A program made the position numbers and the translations under genes. 64,000 bases of DNA from Mucilaginibacter empetricola (GTDB lineage Bacteria; Bacteroidota; Bacteroidia; Sphingobacteriales; Sphingobacteriaceae): positions 434,001 through 498,000 of the forward strand of contig NZ_JANUBZ010000001.1 of NCBI RefSeq assembly GCF_024808665.1, written 5' to 3'. Positions within the stretch are counted from its first letter, which is position 1. Each line of letters begins with the position of its first letter. The notes under the pieces were generated by a model that ran no database searches, was not told the DNA's origin, and was given only the letters and a program-made list of their open reading frames with translations. Of this stretch, positions 1-7,854 are shown one piece after another.

Positions 1-1
1 G

Positions 2-1513
2 GATAACCTATCGGCCGATTTAAAATGGTATAACACCCTTATTGTACAGCTAACCGATGCCGATTTTAATAATTCGCAGATTATTGATTTCATCAACACT
101 AATCAAAAAGTAAAAAATGTGGTAATTGCCTTATCGGGCAATAGCAATAGTCTGGCAAAACTAAATTACGTTACCGTACCTGTTATCTGGACAGAACGTG
201 TTTCACCGGTAGCCGCGCTGTGGAGTGCACAGGCCATATTTGGCGGCGTGGCCATCACCCAAAAACTAAAAAACAATATTTCATATGCCTACAAAACCAA
301 TATGGGTTTTGTAACTACAAAAAGCCGACTGCAATATACCGTTCCCGAAGATGCGGGGATAAACGCCAACAACTTAACCGAAATTGACAACATTGCCAAT
401 GAAGCTATGCGCGAAAGGGCTACCCCAGGCTGCGTGGTGCTGGTGGTTAAAGATGGCAAAGTAATTTTTAACAAAGCCTACGGCTATCATACCTACGATA
501 AAACAATGCCCGATAAGCTGAATGATATTTTTGATCTGGCATCAATGACCAAAATATCGGCCACCACTATGGAGACCATGCAGCTGGTTGACCAGGGGAA
601 ACTCAACGTTGATTCAACAGTGGGGGCTTATTTACCCATAACCCACAATACCAATAAAAGCGGCTTGCTGGTGCGTGAGTTATTGGAGCATCAGGCGGGC
701 CTGATACCCGATATTCCTACCCTGGAAGCTATAAAATCTGCTGACAAAAGCACCGATTCATCTGCGGCCTATCCTACCAAAGTAAATGAGCGTTATTATT
801 TAAGGAAAGATTATTTTAAAGATGTGATGTGGCCCGAGATGCTGAACTCCACCCTTAAAACCCGTGGGCAATATGTGTATAGCGACTTGAGCATGTGCTA
901 CATGCAGCAAATTATTGAAACTATTACCCAAACGCCCGAAAACGTTTATACACAGCAGCAGTTTTACAATCCGTTGGGCATGCAAACCGCTGGGTTTTTA
1001 CCGCTTTACCGTTTCCCGGCCAGCCGGATAATTCCTACAGAAGATGACCAGGTTTATCGCCATGCCCTGCTGGATGGTTATGTTCACGACCCTACAGCGG
1101 CCCTGATGGGTGGCGTGGCAGGTCATGCCGGCTTATTTGCCAGTGCCAATGATGTGGCTATTTTATACCAAATGGTGCTCAACGGCGGCAGCTATGGTGG
1201 CGTGCAATATATTAAGCCCGCAACGGTGGCCCAGTTTACAGCCAAACAATCGCCGGTTAGTAGACGTGGCCTGGGCTTTGATCGTTGGGACCCCGATCTG
1301 GATCATCACTACCCCTCAAAACTGGCATCAGACCAAACCTACGGGCATACCGGCTTTACCGGCACCTGCGTTTGGGTCGACCCGAAATATAACCTGGTTT
1401 ACGTTTTTCTATCCAACAGGGTACATCCTAACCTGGGTAGTAAATTATCCAGTTTAAATATCCGCCCGAGGATACAGGATGTGGTTTATGAGGCGATACA
1501 AAAGGGAATGTAG
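2..1513 (+). CDS. C-terminal part of a GH3 / serine beta-lactamase-like hydrolase fusion (5' truncated by window edge)
   Basis: The reading frame is open from base 2, so the gene begins outside the window and 503 residues are visible. The first ~95 residues resemble the end of a GH3 C-terminal alpha/beta domain; the rest is a class C beta-lactamase/penicillin-binding-like serine hydrolase. Its catalytic landmarks are S181-x-x-K (SMTK), a Y-S-D triad at about residue 293 in place of Y-x-N, and an H-T-G box at about residue 449 in place of K-T-G. In Bacteroidota, GH3 beta-N-acetylhexosaminidases are often fused to such an esterase/peptidase-like domain, and a cell-wall or glycan role is usual. 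The exact substrate is not visible. No partner gene follows in the same direction within 100 bp. Confidence 0.8.
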   Translation, partial: DNLSADLKWYNTLIVQLTDADFNNSQIIDFINTNQKVKNVVIALSGNSNSLAKLNYVTVPVIWTERVSPVAALWSAQAIFGGVAITQKLKNNISYAYKTNMGFVTTKSRLQYTVPEDAGINANNLTEIDNIANEAMRERATPGCVVLVVKDGKVIFNKAYGYHTYDKTMPDKLNDIFDLASMTKISATTMETMQLVDQGKLNVDSTVGAYLPITHNTNKSGLLVRELLEHQAGLIPDIPTLEAIKSADKSTDSSAAYPTKVNERYYLRKDYFKDVMWPEMLNSTLKTRGQYVYSDLSMCYMQQIIETITQTPENVYTQQQFYNPLGMQTAGFLPLYRFPASRIIPTEDDQVYRHALLDGYVHDPTAALMGGVAGHAGLFASANDVAILYQMVLNGGSYGGVQYIKPATVAQFTAKQSPVSRRGLGFDRWDPDLDHHYPSKLASDQTYGHTGFTGTCVWVDPKYNLVYVFLSNRVHPNLGSKLSSLNIRPRIQDVVYEAIQKGM

Positions 1514-1553
1514 GAGGAGGGTTTGCGCCGCCGCTAAAGCTAAGGCGCACGAG

Positions 1554-1577
1554 GTCGGAATGTCGATTGCGGAATGA
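1554..1577 (+). repeat. 24-bp direct repeat, left copy
   Basis: This 24-base stretch recurs perfectly, in the same orientation, at 3000-3023. The two copies bracket the AraC-family gene and the membrane-protein gene. The left copy is non-coding; the right copy encodes the last seven residues and stop codon of the second gene. The bases either side of the repeat differ, so the match stops sharply at 24 bp. Confidence 0.85.
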
Positions 1578-1654
1578 AGTGAATAATTTTGAATGTGGAA
1601 TTTGATGTGAGGGTGAAAAATTTTTGAAATGAGGTTAAATGGCCGACAAAGTGT

Positions 1655-2455
1655 ATGGATATTACTGCTTACCCACCAACGGAATTATTAAGGCCCTTTG
1701 TTAAGACATATCTCATCATAGAGAGTCGGAATGAATTGGGGGATTTAGTAAATACAGTAATTCCGGACACGTCAATTGTTATGGCTTTCAGATACAAGGG
1801 AGGCATAAATTATATTACCGATAAAAATAGAGGAACAACTCCTTCTTCTTCATTATCGGGTTTAATAAAGTCGGCACGTTTATTCAATTATGCAAAAGGC
1901 ACCGGGAATATTCTGGTAATATTTAAAGAGGGAATGGCTGCTGCATTCCTTAAAGAGCCTCTTCAGGGAATATTTGAAGAAATCGTTTCTCTTGACTATT
2001 TCTTTGGCAAACAGGTTTCATCAATTATAGAAGAACAATTGGCCGAAAGCACTAACAATGAACAAAGGATTGCTTTAATTGAAAGATTCTTATTGACGAG
2101 ATTACATCATAAACCTGATAAATTAATTTCAATTGCCCTGCAAAAAATTCACGCTGCAAAGGGCATAATCAAAATCAAAGATTTAGCAGCGATGCTTTAT
2201 ATAAGCCAGGATGCTCTTGAAAAACGTTTCCGGCAAACAGTTGGCACATCGCCAAAGCAATTCTCATCCATCGTACGGATGAGAGCTATAATTAATAGCA
2301 ACAACCAGAGCGAAAAGCTTCCCAAAATAGTACTGGATGCCGGTTATTATGACCAGCCACACTTCAATAAAGACTTCAAGTTATTTACAGGACAAACACC
2401 TACTGATTTTTTTAAATCCGGCTCCTTTCTGCAAATCAATGATTTTTTACAATGA
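1655..2455 (+). CDS. AraC-family transcriptional regulator with DUF6597-like N-terminus
   Basis: This 266-residue protein has an N-terminal domain of about 150 residues resembling the DUF6597 module of Bacteroidota AraC regulators. It is followed by two helix-turn-helix motifs (about residues 165-260). The first runs through KIKDLAAMLYISQDALEKRF and the second contains the typical GYYDQPHFNKDF and TGQTPTDF signatures of the AraC recognition region. It probably controls the small membrane protein gene 46 bp downstream, with which it forms a two-gene unit enclosed by 24-bp direct repeats. The ligand is unknown. The ATG start is the only good start and lies 141 bp after the previous gene. Confidence 0.85.
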   Translation: MDITAYPPTELLRPFVKTYLIIESRNELGDLVNTVIPDTSIVMAFRYKGGINYITDKNRGTTPSSSLSGLIKSARLFNYAKGTGNILVIFKEGMAAAFLKEPLQGIFEEIVSLDYFFGKQVSSIIEEQLAESTNNEQRIALIERFLLTRLHHKPDKLISIALQKIHAAKGIIKIKDLAAMLYISQDALEKRFRQTVGTSPKQFSSIVRMRAIINSNNQSEKLPKIVLDAGYYDQPHFNKDFKLFTGQTPTDFFKSGSFLQINDFLQ

Positions 2456-2501
2456 TTTGTTTTTGTTTGTCGAGAGCTTTGGATAAAAAATCAATCGGAA
2501 A

Positions 2502-3023
2502 ATGAAAAGCAAATTATTTAACAATCTACTACTATATTCTCTTTTTGGGGTTAGTCTTGGTTTTTTTGGGGTTCTTTACGAGGGCGTTGTTATCGGGCCA
2601 AAAATGTTAGATCATTCCGCTAATCGGCTGCTTTTTTGGAAAGATTTCTATGCAATTATAAGTCCCATAGTTTATTATATTCCCGTTGTTCCATCCGCAA
2701 CACTTTTATTATTGGTTTTATATTTCAATACATCAAGGGAAAAAATCGAACTAAAAAAAGAATTGAAACTGGCAAGTATACTCCAGGTGTCTTCTTTGCT
2801 AATGACACTTTATATCGTTACGCAAATTAATCTGAAATCAGCTTTCAGCAGTCCCGATCAGCATGCAACTGAAATTCCTTTTAAAGTTATTCTTTTTAAT
2901 ATTTTAAGTGTTATCAGGATAGTATTGACGGCAATGGGTTTACGTTCTATTTTCAGGGCTTATATTCAAAATGAAAGATTTATTGGAAAGAATGCGGAAG
3001 TCGGAATGTCGATTGCGGAATGA
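2502..3023 (+). CDS. Four-helix integral membrane protein (DUF1772-like), unknown function
   Basis: The 173-residue protein has four predicted membrane segments at roughly residues 8-28, 50-72, 88-108 and 128-150, with a charged loop (about 75-88) between helices 2 and 3. The size and topology resemble DUF1772/anthrone-oxygenase-like membrane proteins; this is a fold-level guess, not a firm family call. It follows the AraC regulator by 46 bp and is probably co-transcribed with or controlled by it. The last residues (VGMSIAE) and stop are encoded by the right copy of the 24-bp direct repeat, so its natural C-terminus may have been replaced. Confidence 0.6.
   Translation: MKSKLFNNLLLYSLFGVSLGFFGVLYEGVVIGPKMLDHSANRLLFWKDFYAIISPIVYYIPVVPSATLLLLVLYFNTSREKIELKKELKLASILQVSSLLMTLYIVTQINLKSAFSSPDQHATEIPFKVILFNILSVIRIVLTAMGLRSIFRAYIQNERFIGKNAEVGMSIAE
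3000..3023 (+). repeat. 24-bp direct repeat, right copy
   Basis: Identical to 1554-1577. It overlaps the 3' end of the membrane-protein gene, including its TGA stop, and marks the right boundary of the AraC/membrane-protein module. Confidence 0.85.
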
Positions 3024-3135
3024 GTGTGTAAATTAATAGTAGAATGTGCTTCAGGATGCCTTAAATGCTCGCCATTTTACAAATCCCCACCTAAATGTCA
3101 TAATTCCAAAATCAAATACTACATTTGTGCCATAA

Positions 3136-3347
3136 TTCTCAAGGGGTGCCTTGCTTTGGTCGCAAAATAAACTGCAGATTATTTTACCAAACTGAAAGAC
3201 AGGCTGAGATCAAACCCGTTGTTTTTTAGTCGAAGGACATAAGCTCTAAGGTTAAACTGGATGCAACTACGCACCAATGACCTAATGACTAATGACCCAA
3301 TGACCGAAAACATACACCTGATCCGGGTAATGCCGGCGTAGGGAGAG
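3136..3347 (+). promoter_or_regulatory. TPP (THI-box) riboswitch with a large insertion
   Basis: Hallmarks of the thiamine pyrophosphate aptamer are present in order: GGGGTGCC (3143-3150), GGCTGAGAT with a following ACCC (3202-3217), and ACCTGATCCGGGTAATGCCG with CGTAGGGA (3316-3344). P1 can form between TTCTC (3136-3140) and GAGAG (3343-3347). P3 can form between GCCT and AGGC, with a TTTGGT/ACCAAA extension. About 95 nt separate ACCC from the ACACCTG segment, where known aptamers have only a few bases; this stretch contains near-repeats of AATGACC. It lies 73 bp upstream of a TonB receptor gene and is expected to shut down thiamine uptake genes when TPP is abundant. No clear intrinsic terminator was seen, so control may act on translation. 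Confidence 0.9.
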
Positions 3348-3420
3348 GTAACAAGTTAAGTGTACTGCGTATTCGCCCTGATGCGGCAGATGGTTTAACT
3401 ATTTTATTGTTTAATTTATT

Positions 3421-5823
3421 TTGAAAAATTTACTTACGGCGGTTTTCGCCTTGCTGCTGCCTGTCCTGGCATCGGCCCAATTCTCTATTTCCGGTAAAAT
3501 TACCGACCAGCAAACCGGCGAAACACTGCCCGGAGCAACCATTAGCCTTACCGGAACGCACACTAGCGTAGCCGCAGATGTATCCGGCATTTACCAGATT
3601 AACGGCTTGCAAGCTGGCAATTACACCATCAAGGTATCGTACATCGGCTATCAGGTGGTAACAAAAAACATCGTGCTTAACAGCAATCAAAGCTTTGACT
3701 TTAAGCTGAGCAAATCTAATTTGCTAACCGAAGAGGTTACTGTAACGGCTACACGTGCATCGGCCAATTCGCCTATCGCTTTTACCAATTTAAATAAGAA
3801 CGATATTGCGCCGGACAACACGGGCAGGGGTTTTGAATACCTGTTAGATCAAACACCATCGGCAGTAGTATCATCAAATGCCGGTGCCGGTGTAGGCTAT
3901 ACAAGTGTACGGATCCGCGGTTCGGACGCTACCCGTATCAACGTAACGCTAAATGGTATCCCATTAAATGATGCCGAAGATCAGGGTGTTTATTTTGTTG
4001 ATTTGCCCGATTTAGCATCATCTGTCGATAATATTCAGGTGCAGCGCGGTGTAGGTACATCCACCAATGGTGCGGGCGCTTTTGGCGCAAGCATCAATAT
4101 CCAAACCACCACCCGCCGGGATACAGGCTATGTGGAATTGAACAATTCGGCTGGTTCTTATGGTACCATAAAAAACACCGTTGCTTTAGGTACCGGCTTA
4201 TTAGATGGTCATTTTTCTGCCGATGCCCGCTTTTCGGATATTAATTCTGACGGATATATCGACCGTGCTTTTTCTCACTTAAAATCGTTCTTTTTAACCG
4301 GTGCCTATTATGGCAAGAACAGCGTTTTACGCCTCAACGTATTTTCGGGCTATGAGCGTACTTACCAGGCCTGGAATGGTGTACCGCAGGATAGCGTACT
4401 GGCGGGCAATCGCCGGTATAATCAGTTAGGATCTGAGAATGTTAATGGCACGGCGCCGTTTTATGGAAATCAGACGGATAACTATACTCAAAACTATTAC
4501 CAGTTATTGTACGATCAAAAATTATCTGATAAGCTTTCCTTTAGCGGTGCCTTGCACTTTACCAAAGGTTATGGCTATTATGAGGAGTACGTAATAAACG
4601 ATTCATTAAAAAATTATGGGCTTAAACCGGTAACAGTAGGCGGTACCACTATTTCGGCAACCGACCTTACGCGACAACTATGGTTGAGCAATAATTTTTA
4701 TGGAGCCACTTATAGTTTCAATTATCACCCTCAAAAAAATGCCACGTTTATATTAGGCGGCGCTTATAATGAATATGATGGCGACCATTACAATAACATA
4801 CAATGGACGGCTCAAAGCGCCGGCATTACCCCTGGTTATCAATATTCGGAAAATACGGCGCAAAAGAACGATTTCAATATTTTTGCCCGGGCCGAATACC
4901 ATTTAGGTAAGTTTTTGTTGTATGGAGACATGCAATACCGCCATATTTACTACTCATTTTTAGGGTTCGATGAATTTTTGAACAATGTACAGCAACAGGT
5001 TAATTTAAATTTCTTCAATCCCAAAGCCGGTATTACTTATCAGTTGACAGATCGCAGTAATGTTTACGCGTCGTTCTCAGTTGGTAATCATGAGCCAGAT
5101 CGAAACGACTACACACAATCAACCCCAACAAGTAGACCCAAGCCAGAGACTTTAGACGATTGGGAAATAGGCTATCGTACCCATTCTTCTATTTTTAGTG
5201 GTGGCATTAACGGGTTTTATATGCATTATGATAATCAATTGGTATTAACCGGCGCATTGAATGATGTTGGCGCAGCCATCCGCAGTAACGTAAAAGACAG
5301 CTACCGCGAAGGTATTGAGGCTGATGGTAAGCTGATTATTACCAAGCAATTAAGCTGGGGACTTAATGCCGCCATCAGCAGTAACAAGGTTTATAACTTT
5401 CAGCAATATTTAACTGATTATGATAATGGTGAAACGGTTTTGTACAAGCAGTATGCTAAAACGGATATTGCCTATTCGCCGAGTTTTGTAGGCGGTAGTA
5501 CGATCAGCTATCACCCAACATCGCATGCCGAAATTGCTTTTATCAGCAAATATGTAGGCAGGCAGTATCTGGATAACACCTCTGATGTTTCGCGCTCGCT
5601 GGACGCTTACTTTGTTAATGATATTCGCCTGAATTATAATTTCAGTATAAAAGGCGTCAAAAATATTGGTATAGGCTTGTTGATTAACAACATTTTCAGC
5701 GAGAAGTATCAGTCGGACGGGGCAACCTATCCGGATATTGAAGGTGGTAAGGTGGTTAACTATAATTACTTTTTTACTCAGGCGCCAATCAACTTTTTGG
5801 CATCGCTTAACTTGAAATTTTAA
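3421..5823 (+). CDS. TonB-dependent outer-membrane receptor, probably for thiamine
   Basis: The 800-residue outer-membrane protein starts at TTG, since no ATG gives the signal peptide. It has a signal peptide (about 1-20, ending SAQ) and a CarboxypepD_reg-like beta-sandwich (about 22-105). A TonB plug (about 110-230) includes RIRGSDATRINVTLNGIPLN, and a 22-strand-type barrel ends in a terminal aromatic residue (LNLKF). It would import a substrate across the outer membrane using TonB/ExbBD energy. The substrate inference comes from context: a TPP riboswitch lies directly upstream and a PnuT-like permease downstream, the arrangement known for thiamine uptake in the CFB group. Haem or siderophore transport cannot be excluded from sequence alone, but the riboswitch makes it unlikely. 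Confidence 0.88.
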   Translation: MKNLLTAVFALLLPVLASAQFSISGKITDQQTGETLPGATISLTGTHTSVAADVSGIYQINGLQAGNYTIKVSYIGYQVVTKNIVLNSNQSFDFKLSKSNLLTEEVTVTATRASANSPIAFTNLNKNDIAPDNTGRGFEYLLDQTPSAVVSSNAGAGVGYTSVRIRGSDATRINVTLNGIPLNDAEDQGVYFVDLPDLASSVDNIQVQRGVGTSTNGAGAFGASINIQTTTRRDTGYVELNNSAGSYGTIKNTVALGTGLLDGHFSADARFSDINSDGYIDRAFSHLKSFFLTGAYYGKNSVLRLNVFSGYERTYQAWNGVPQDSVLAGNRRYNQLGSENVNGTAPFYGNQTDNYTQNYYQLLYDQKLSDKLSFSGALHFTKGYGYYEEYVINDSLKNYGLKPVTVGGTTISATDLTRQLWLSNNFYGATYSFNYHPQKNATFILGGAYNEYDGDHYNNIQWTAQSAGITPGYQYSENTAQKNDFNIFARAEYHLGKFLLYGDMQYRHIYYSFLGFDEFLNNVQQQVNLNFFNPKAGITYQLTDRSNVYASFSVGNHEPDRNDYTQSTPTSRPKPETLDDWEIGYRTHSSIFSGGINGFYMHYDNQLVLTGALNDVGAAIRSNVKDSYREGIEADGKLIITKQLSWGLNAAISSNKVYNFQQYLTDYDNGETVLYKQYAKTDIAYSPSFVGGSTISYHPTSHAEIAFISKYVGRQYLDNTSDVSRSLDAYFVNDIRLNYNFSIKGVKNIGIGLLINNIFSEKYQSDGATYPDIEGGKVVNYNYFFTQAPINFLASLNLKF

Positions 5824-5838
5824 AGGGCGGTAATCTAC

Positions 5839-6025
5839 CCATAACGATGGGTTTTAAACTAAGAGTGTTCGAAACATGAGTTTTATTACGAAATATGATA
5901 GGGATGTCACCATGAGGCACTCGAAGGGTGAGCGCAGAGGCCTTTGCCCACATGCTTCGAGTGCCTCAGCATGACACCCTTTTTTAATGTTTCGAACACT
6001 CCTAGTTTAAAACCCATCGCTATGG
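5839..6025. repeat. 187-bp foldback (MITE-like) element with 37-bp terminal inverted repeats
   Basis: Arms 5839-5875 and 5989-6025 are reverse complements at 35 of 37 positions. A second perfect 14-bp pair, TGAGGCACTCGAAG at 5913-5926 and its complement at 5955-5968, is nested inside. The element has no coding capacity and fills the gap between the TonB receptor and permease genes. It could act as a terminator or RNA-processing site in addition to being a non-autonomous mobile repeat. Confidence 0.85.
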
Positions 6026-6047
6026 AAATAAATAGCTTGTTAATACC

Positions 6048-6674
6048 ATGCATAGCTGGATAAAATTATTTGAAGAACAATTACAGCAAACCACTCTATT
6101 GGAGTGGCTTGCTGTAATTTTAGGCGTAGCCGAAGTATTGCTGGCGCGAGTTAACAACGTATGGCTTTACCCCACAGGCATAGCGGGCACCTTAATTGGT
6201 ATCTATTTGTTACTGATAGCGGGACTTTATGCCGAATCAGCACTGAATGTTTATTATTTGGTGATGAGCGTTTACGGATGGGTTTTCTGGCTCTCAAAAA
6301 GTGGCAAGCAGGAAGTAAAAATCTCCTGGAGCACTAAAAGAGAATGGACCATTACTTTGCTCATTGTTTTTGTGGGCTGGGCGATATTGTATGTGCTGCT
6401 TAAAGAATTTACTACATCAAACGTACCTTTCTGGGATTCATTTGCCTCGGCCACGGCCTGGGCGGGTATGTGGTTATTGGCTCGCCGTAAAATTGAGAAC
6501 TGGATATTGCTAAACATCAGTAATGTGGTGGCTATGCCTTTATTGTTTTATAAAAAACTGCCCATGTTAGCCTTATTAACGCTGTTTTTGTTTGTGATTG
6601 CTTTTTGGGGTTATTTTGAATGGGCTTCCATCTACAAAAAAGAAAATCGGGAGCCGGAGCCTGCTTTAAGCTAA
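6048..6674 (+). CDS. pnuT: PnuC-family permease, probably thiamine transporter PnuT
   Basis: The 208-residue membrane protein has six to seven hydrophobic segments and the aromatic VYGWVFW motif of the PnuC vitamin transporter family. PnuC proteins facilitate diffusion of a vitamin that is trapped by phosphorylation inside. In Bacteroidota, copies placed behind a THI-box and TonB receptor are called PnuT and carry thiamine. This copy fits that layout and would work with the thiamine pyrophosphokinase-like protein encoded at 10312. The stop codon overlaps the next start (TAATG). Nicotinamide riboside transport is the alternative, but no NAD gene is adjacent. Confidence 0.8.
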   Translation: MHSWIKLFEEQLQQTTLLEWLAVILGVAEVLLARVNNVWLYPTGIAGTLIGIYLLLIAGLYAESALNVYYLVMSVYGWVFWLSKSGKQEVKISWSTKREWTITLLIVFVGWAILYVLLKEFTTSNVPFWDSFASATAWAGMWLLARRKIENWILLNISNVVAMPLLFYKKLPMLALLTLFLFVIAFWGYFEWASIYKKENREPEPALS

Positions 6675-7768
6675 TGAACCACAAGCATATCCCACATCCA
6701 TCGGCCTTTATTGAGCAGGATTGGCAGCAGCAGATACGCCAAACCGCCGCCGAAGCCGAGCATATGGGCAAACTGCATCCGAAGCAACTGGAATTGATTT
6801 ACCGCCAAAAATGGTTTAAAGCACTAATGCCAACCGCTTACGGCGGCCTTGATTTAACCATCCCTCAATTAGTCCGTTTGCAGGAGGGTTTAAGCTGGGC
6901 CGACGGTAGTTTTGGCTGGGTATTTACCCTTTGCTGCGGTGCTGGCTGGTTTGCCGGTTTTATTGACCCCGAACTAGCTACTGATTTATTTGCCGGGGAG
7001 CAAACCTGTTTGGCTGGCAGCGGCGCCTCAACCGGCGAAGCTGTTATTTTGCCTGACGGCTACCTTTTAAACGGTGTTTGGAACTATGCCAGCGGCGCTT
7101 ACCATGCAACGCATTTTACAGCTAACTGCATTATCAAAAATGGTGGTGAAACGGTGCTGAATCCAGATGGCAGTCCGCTGATATTGCCTTTTATAATTGA
7201 TAAAAAAGAGGTAGAACTCCTGGACACCTGGAAATATGTGGGTATGGTAGCTACCGGCAGTAATTCTTTTAAAATAGAAAATGTAAAGGTTGATAAAACC
7301 CGCTGTTTTAAGATAGATGCCGATGCGGTAACACTTCAAAGTAAGCTGTACAAATACCCGTTCAGGCAATTGGCAGAGGCTACCCTGGCGGCTAATATAA
7401 TGGGTATGGCTATCCACTTTGTTGATTTGGCGGAGGAAATTATTAGGCAGAGAACAGAACTGGGGAAGTTTACCGAGGCTCAGCAAATTTTCTTAAACAA
7501 CAAACTGGCTAATGCAAAAACTGAAATAAATATTATCCGCGAGCGGTTTTACAAAGCGGTTGATGAATCGTGGGAACTCAATATCCAACCGGCGTTGAAC
7601 CAGGTAAGCATTACCAGCCGCAAGCTGGCACAAACTGCCCGCCTGCATGTTGACGACCTATATTCGTATTGTGGCCTCATGGCGGCATCGCCTGATACAG
7701 AGATCAACAGGGTTTGGCGCGATGTGCATACCGCAAGCCAGCATACCTTGCTCACCTTCGAAAGTTAA
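6674..7768 (+). CDS. Acyl-CoA dehydrogenase-like flavoprotein
   Basis: This 364-residue protein has the acyl-CoA dehydrogenase fold: an alpha-helical N-domain (1-110), a beta-domain (about 115-225) with GYLLNGVWNYASGA where ACADs have G-x-K-x-x-I-S/T-N, and a helical C-domain (230-364). The chosen ATG overlaps the pnuT stop (TAATG); a longer frame starting inside pnuT was rejected. It lacks a clear catalytic glutamate and resembles the two-component flavin monooxygenase branch (HsaA/DszC-like) as much as true dehydrogenases. Translational coupling to pnuT suggests expression under the TPP riboswitch. A role in thiamine metabolism is only an inference. Confidence 0.7.
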   Translation: MNHKHIPHPSAFIEQDWQQQIRQTAAEAEHMGKLHPKQLELIYRQKWFKALMPTAYGGLDLTIPQLVRLQEGLSWADGSFGWVFTLCCGAGWFAGFIDPELATDLFAGEQTCLAGSGASTGEAVILPDGYLLNGVWNYASGAYHATHFTANCIIKNGGETVLNPDGSPLILPFIIDKKEVELLDTWKYVGMVATGSNSFKIENVKVDKTRCFKIDADAVTLQSKLYKYPFRQLAEATLAANIMGMAIHFVDLAEEIIRQRTELGKFTEAQQIFLNNKLANAKTEINIIRERFYKAVDESWELNIQPALNQVSITSRKLAQTARLHVDDLYSYCGLMAASPDTEINRVWRDVHTASQHTLLTFES

Positions 7769-7854
7769 TTCTGGGTTATCATTCCGTTAACGCAAACATT
7801 ATATTATATTTTGTTTGCTTTATAGATATTTGCGCTTAATTAAATTCATCTCAA

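Noticed and set aside
6620-6673. Upstream start for the flavoprotein gene
   Set aside because: It would run through the pnuT coding sequence; the ATG overlapping the pnuT stop fits translational coupling.
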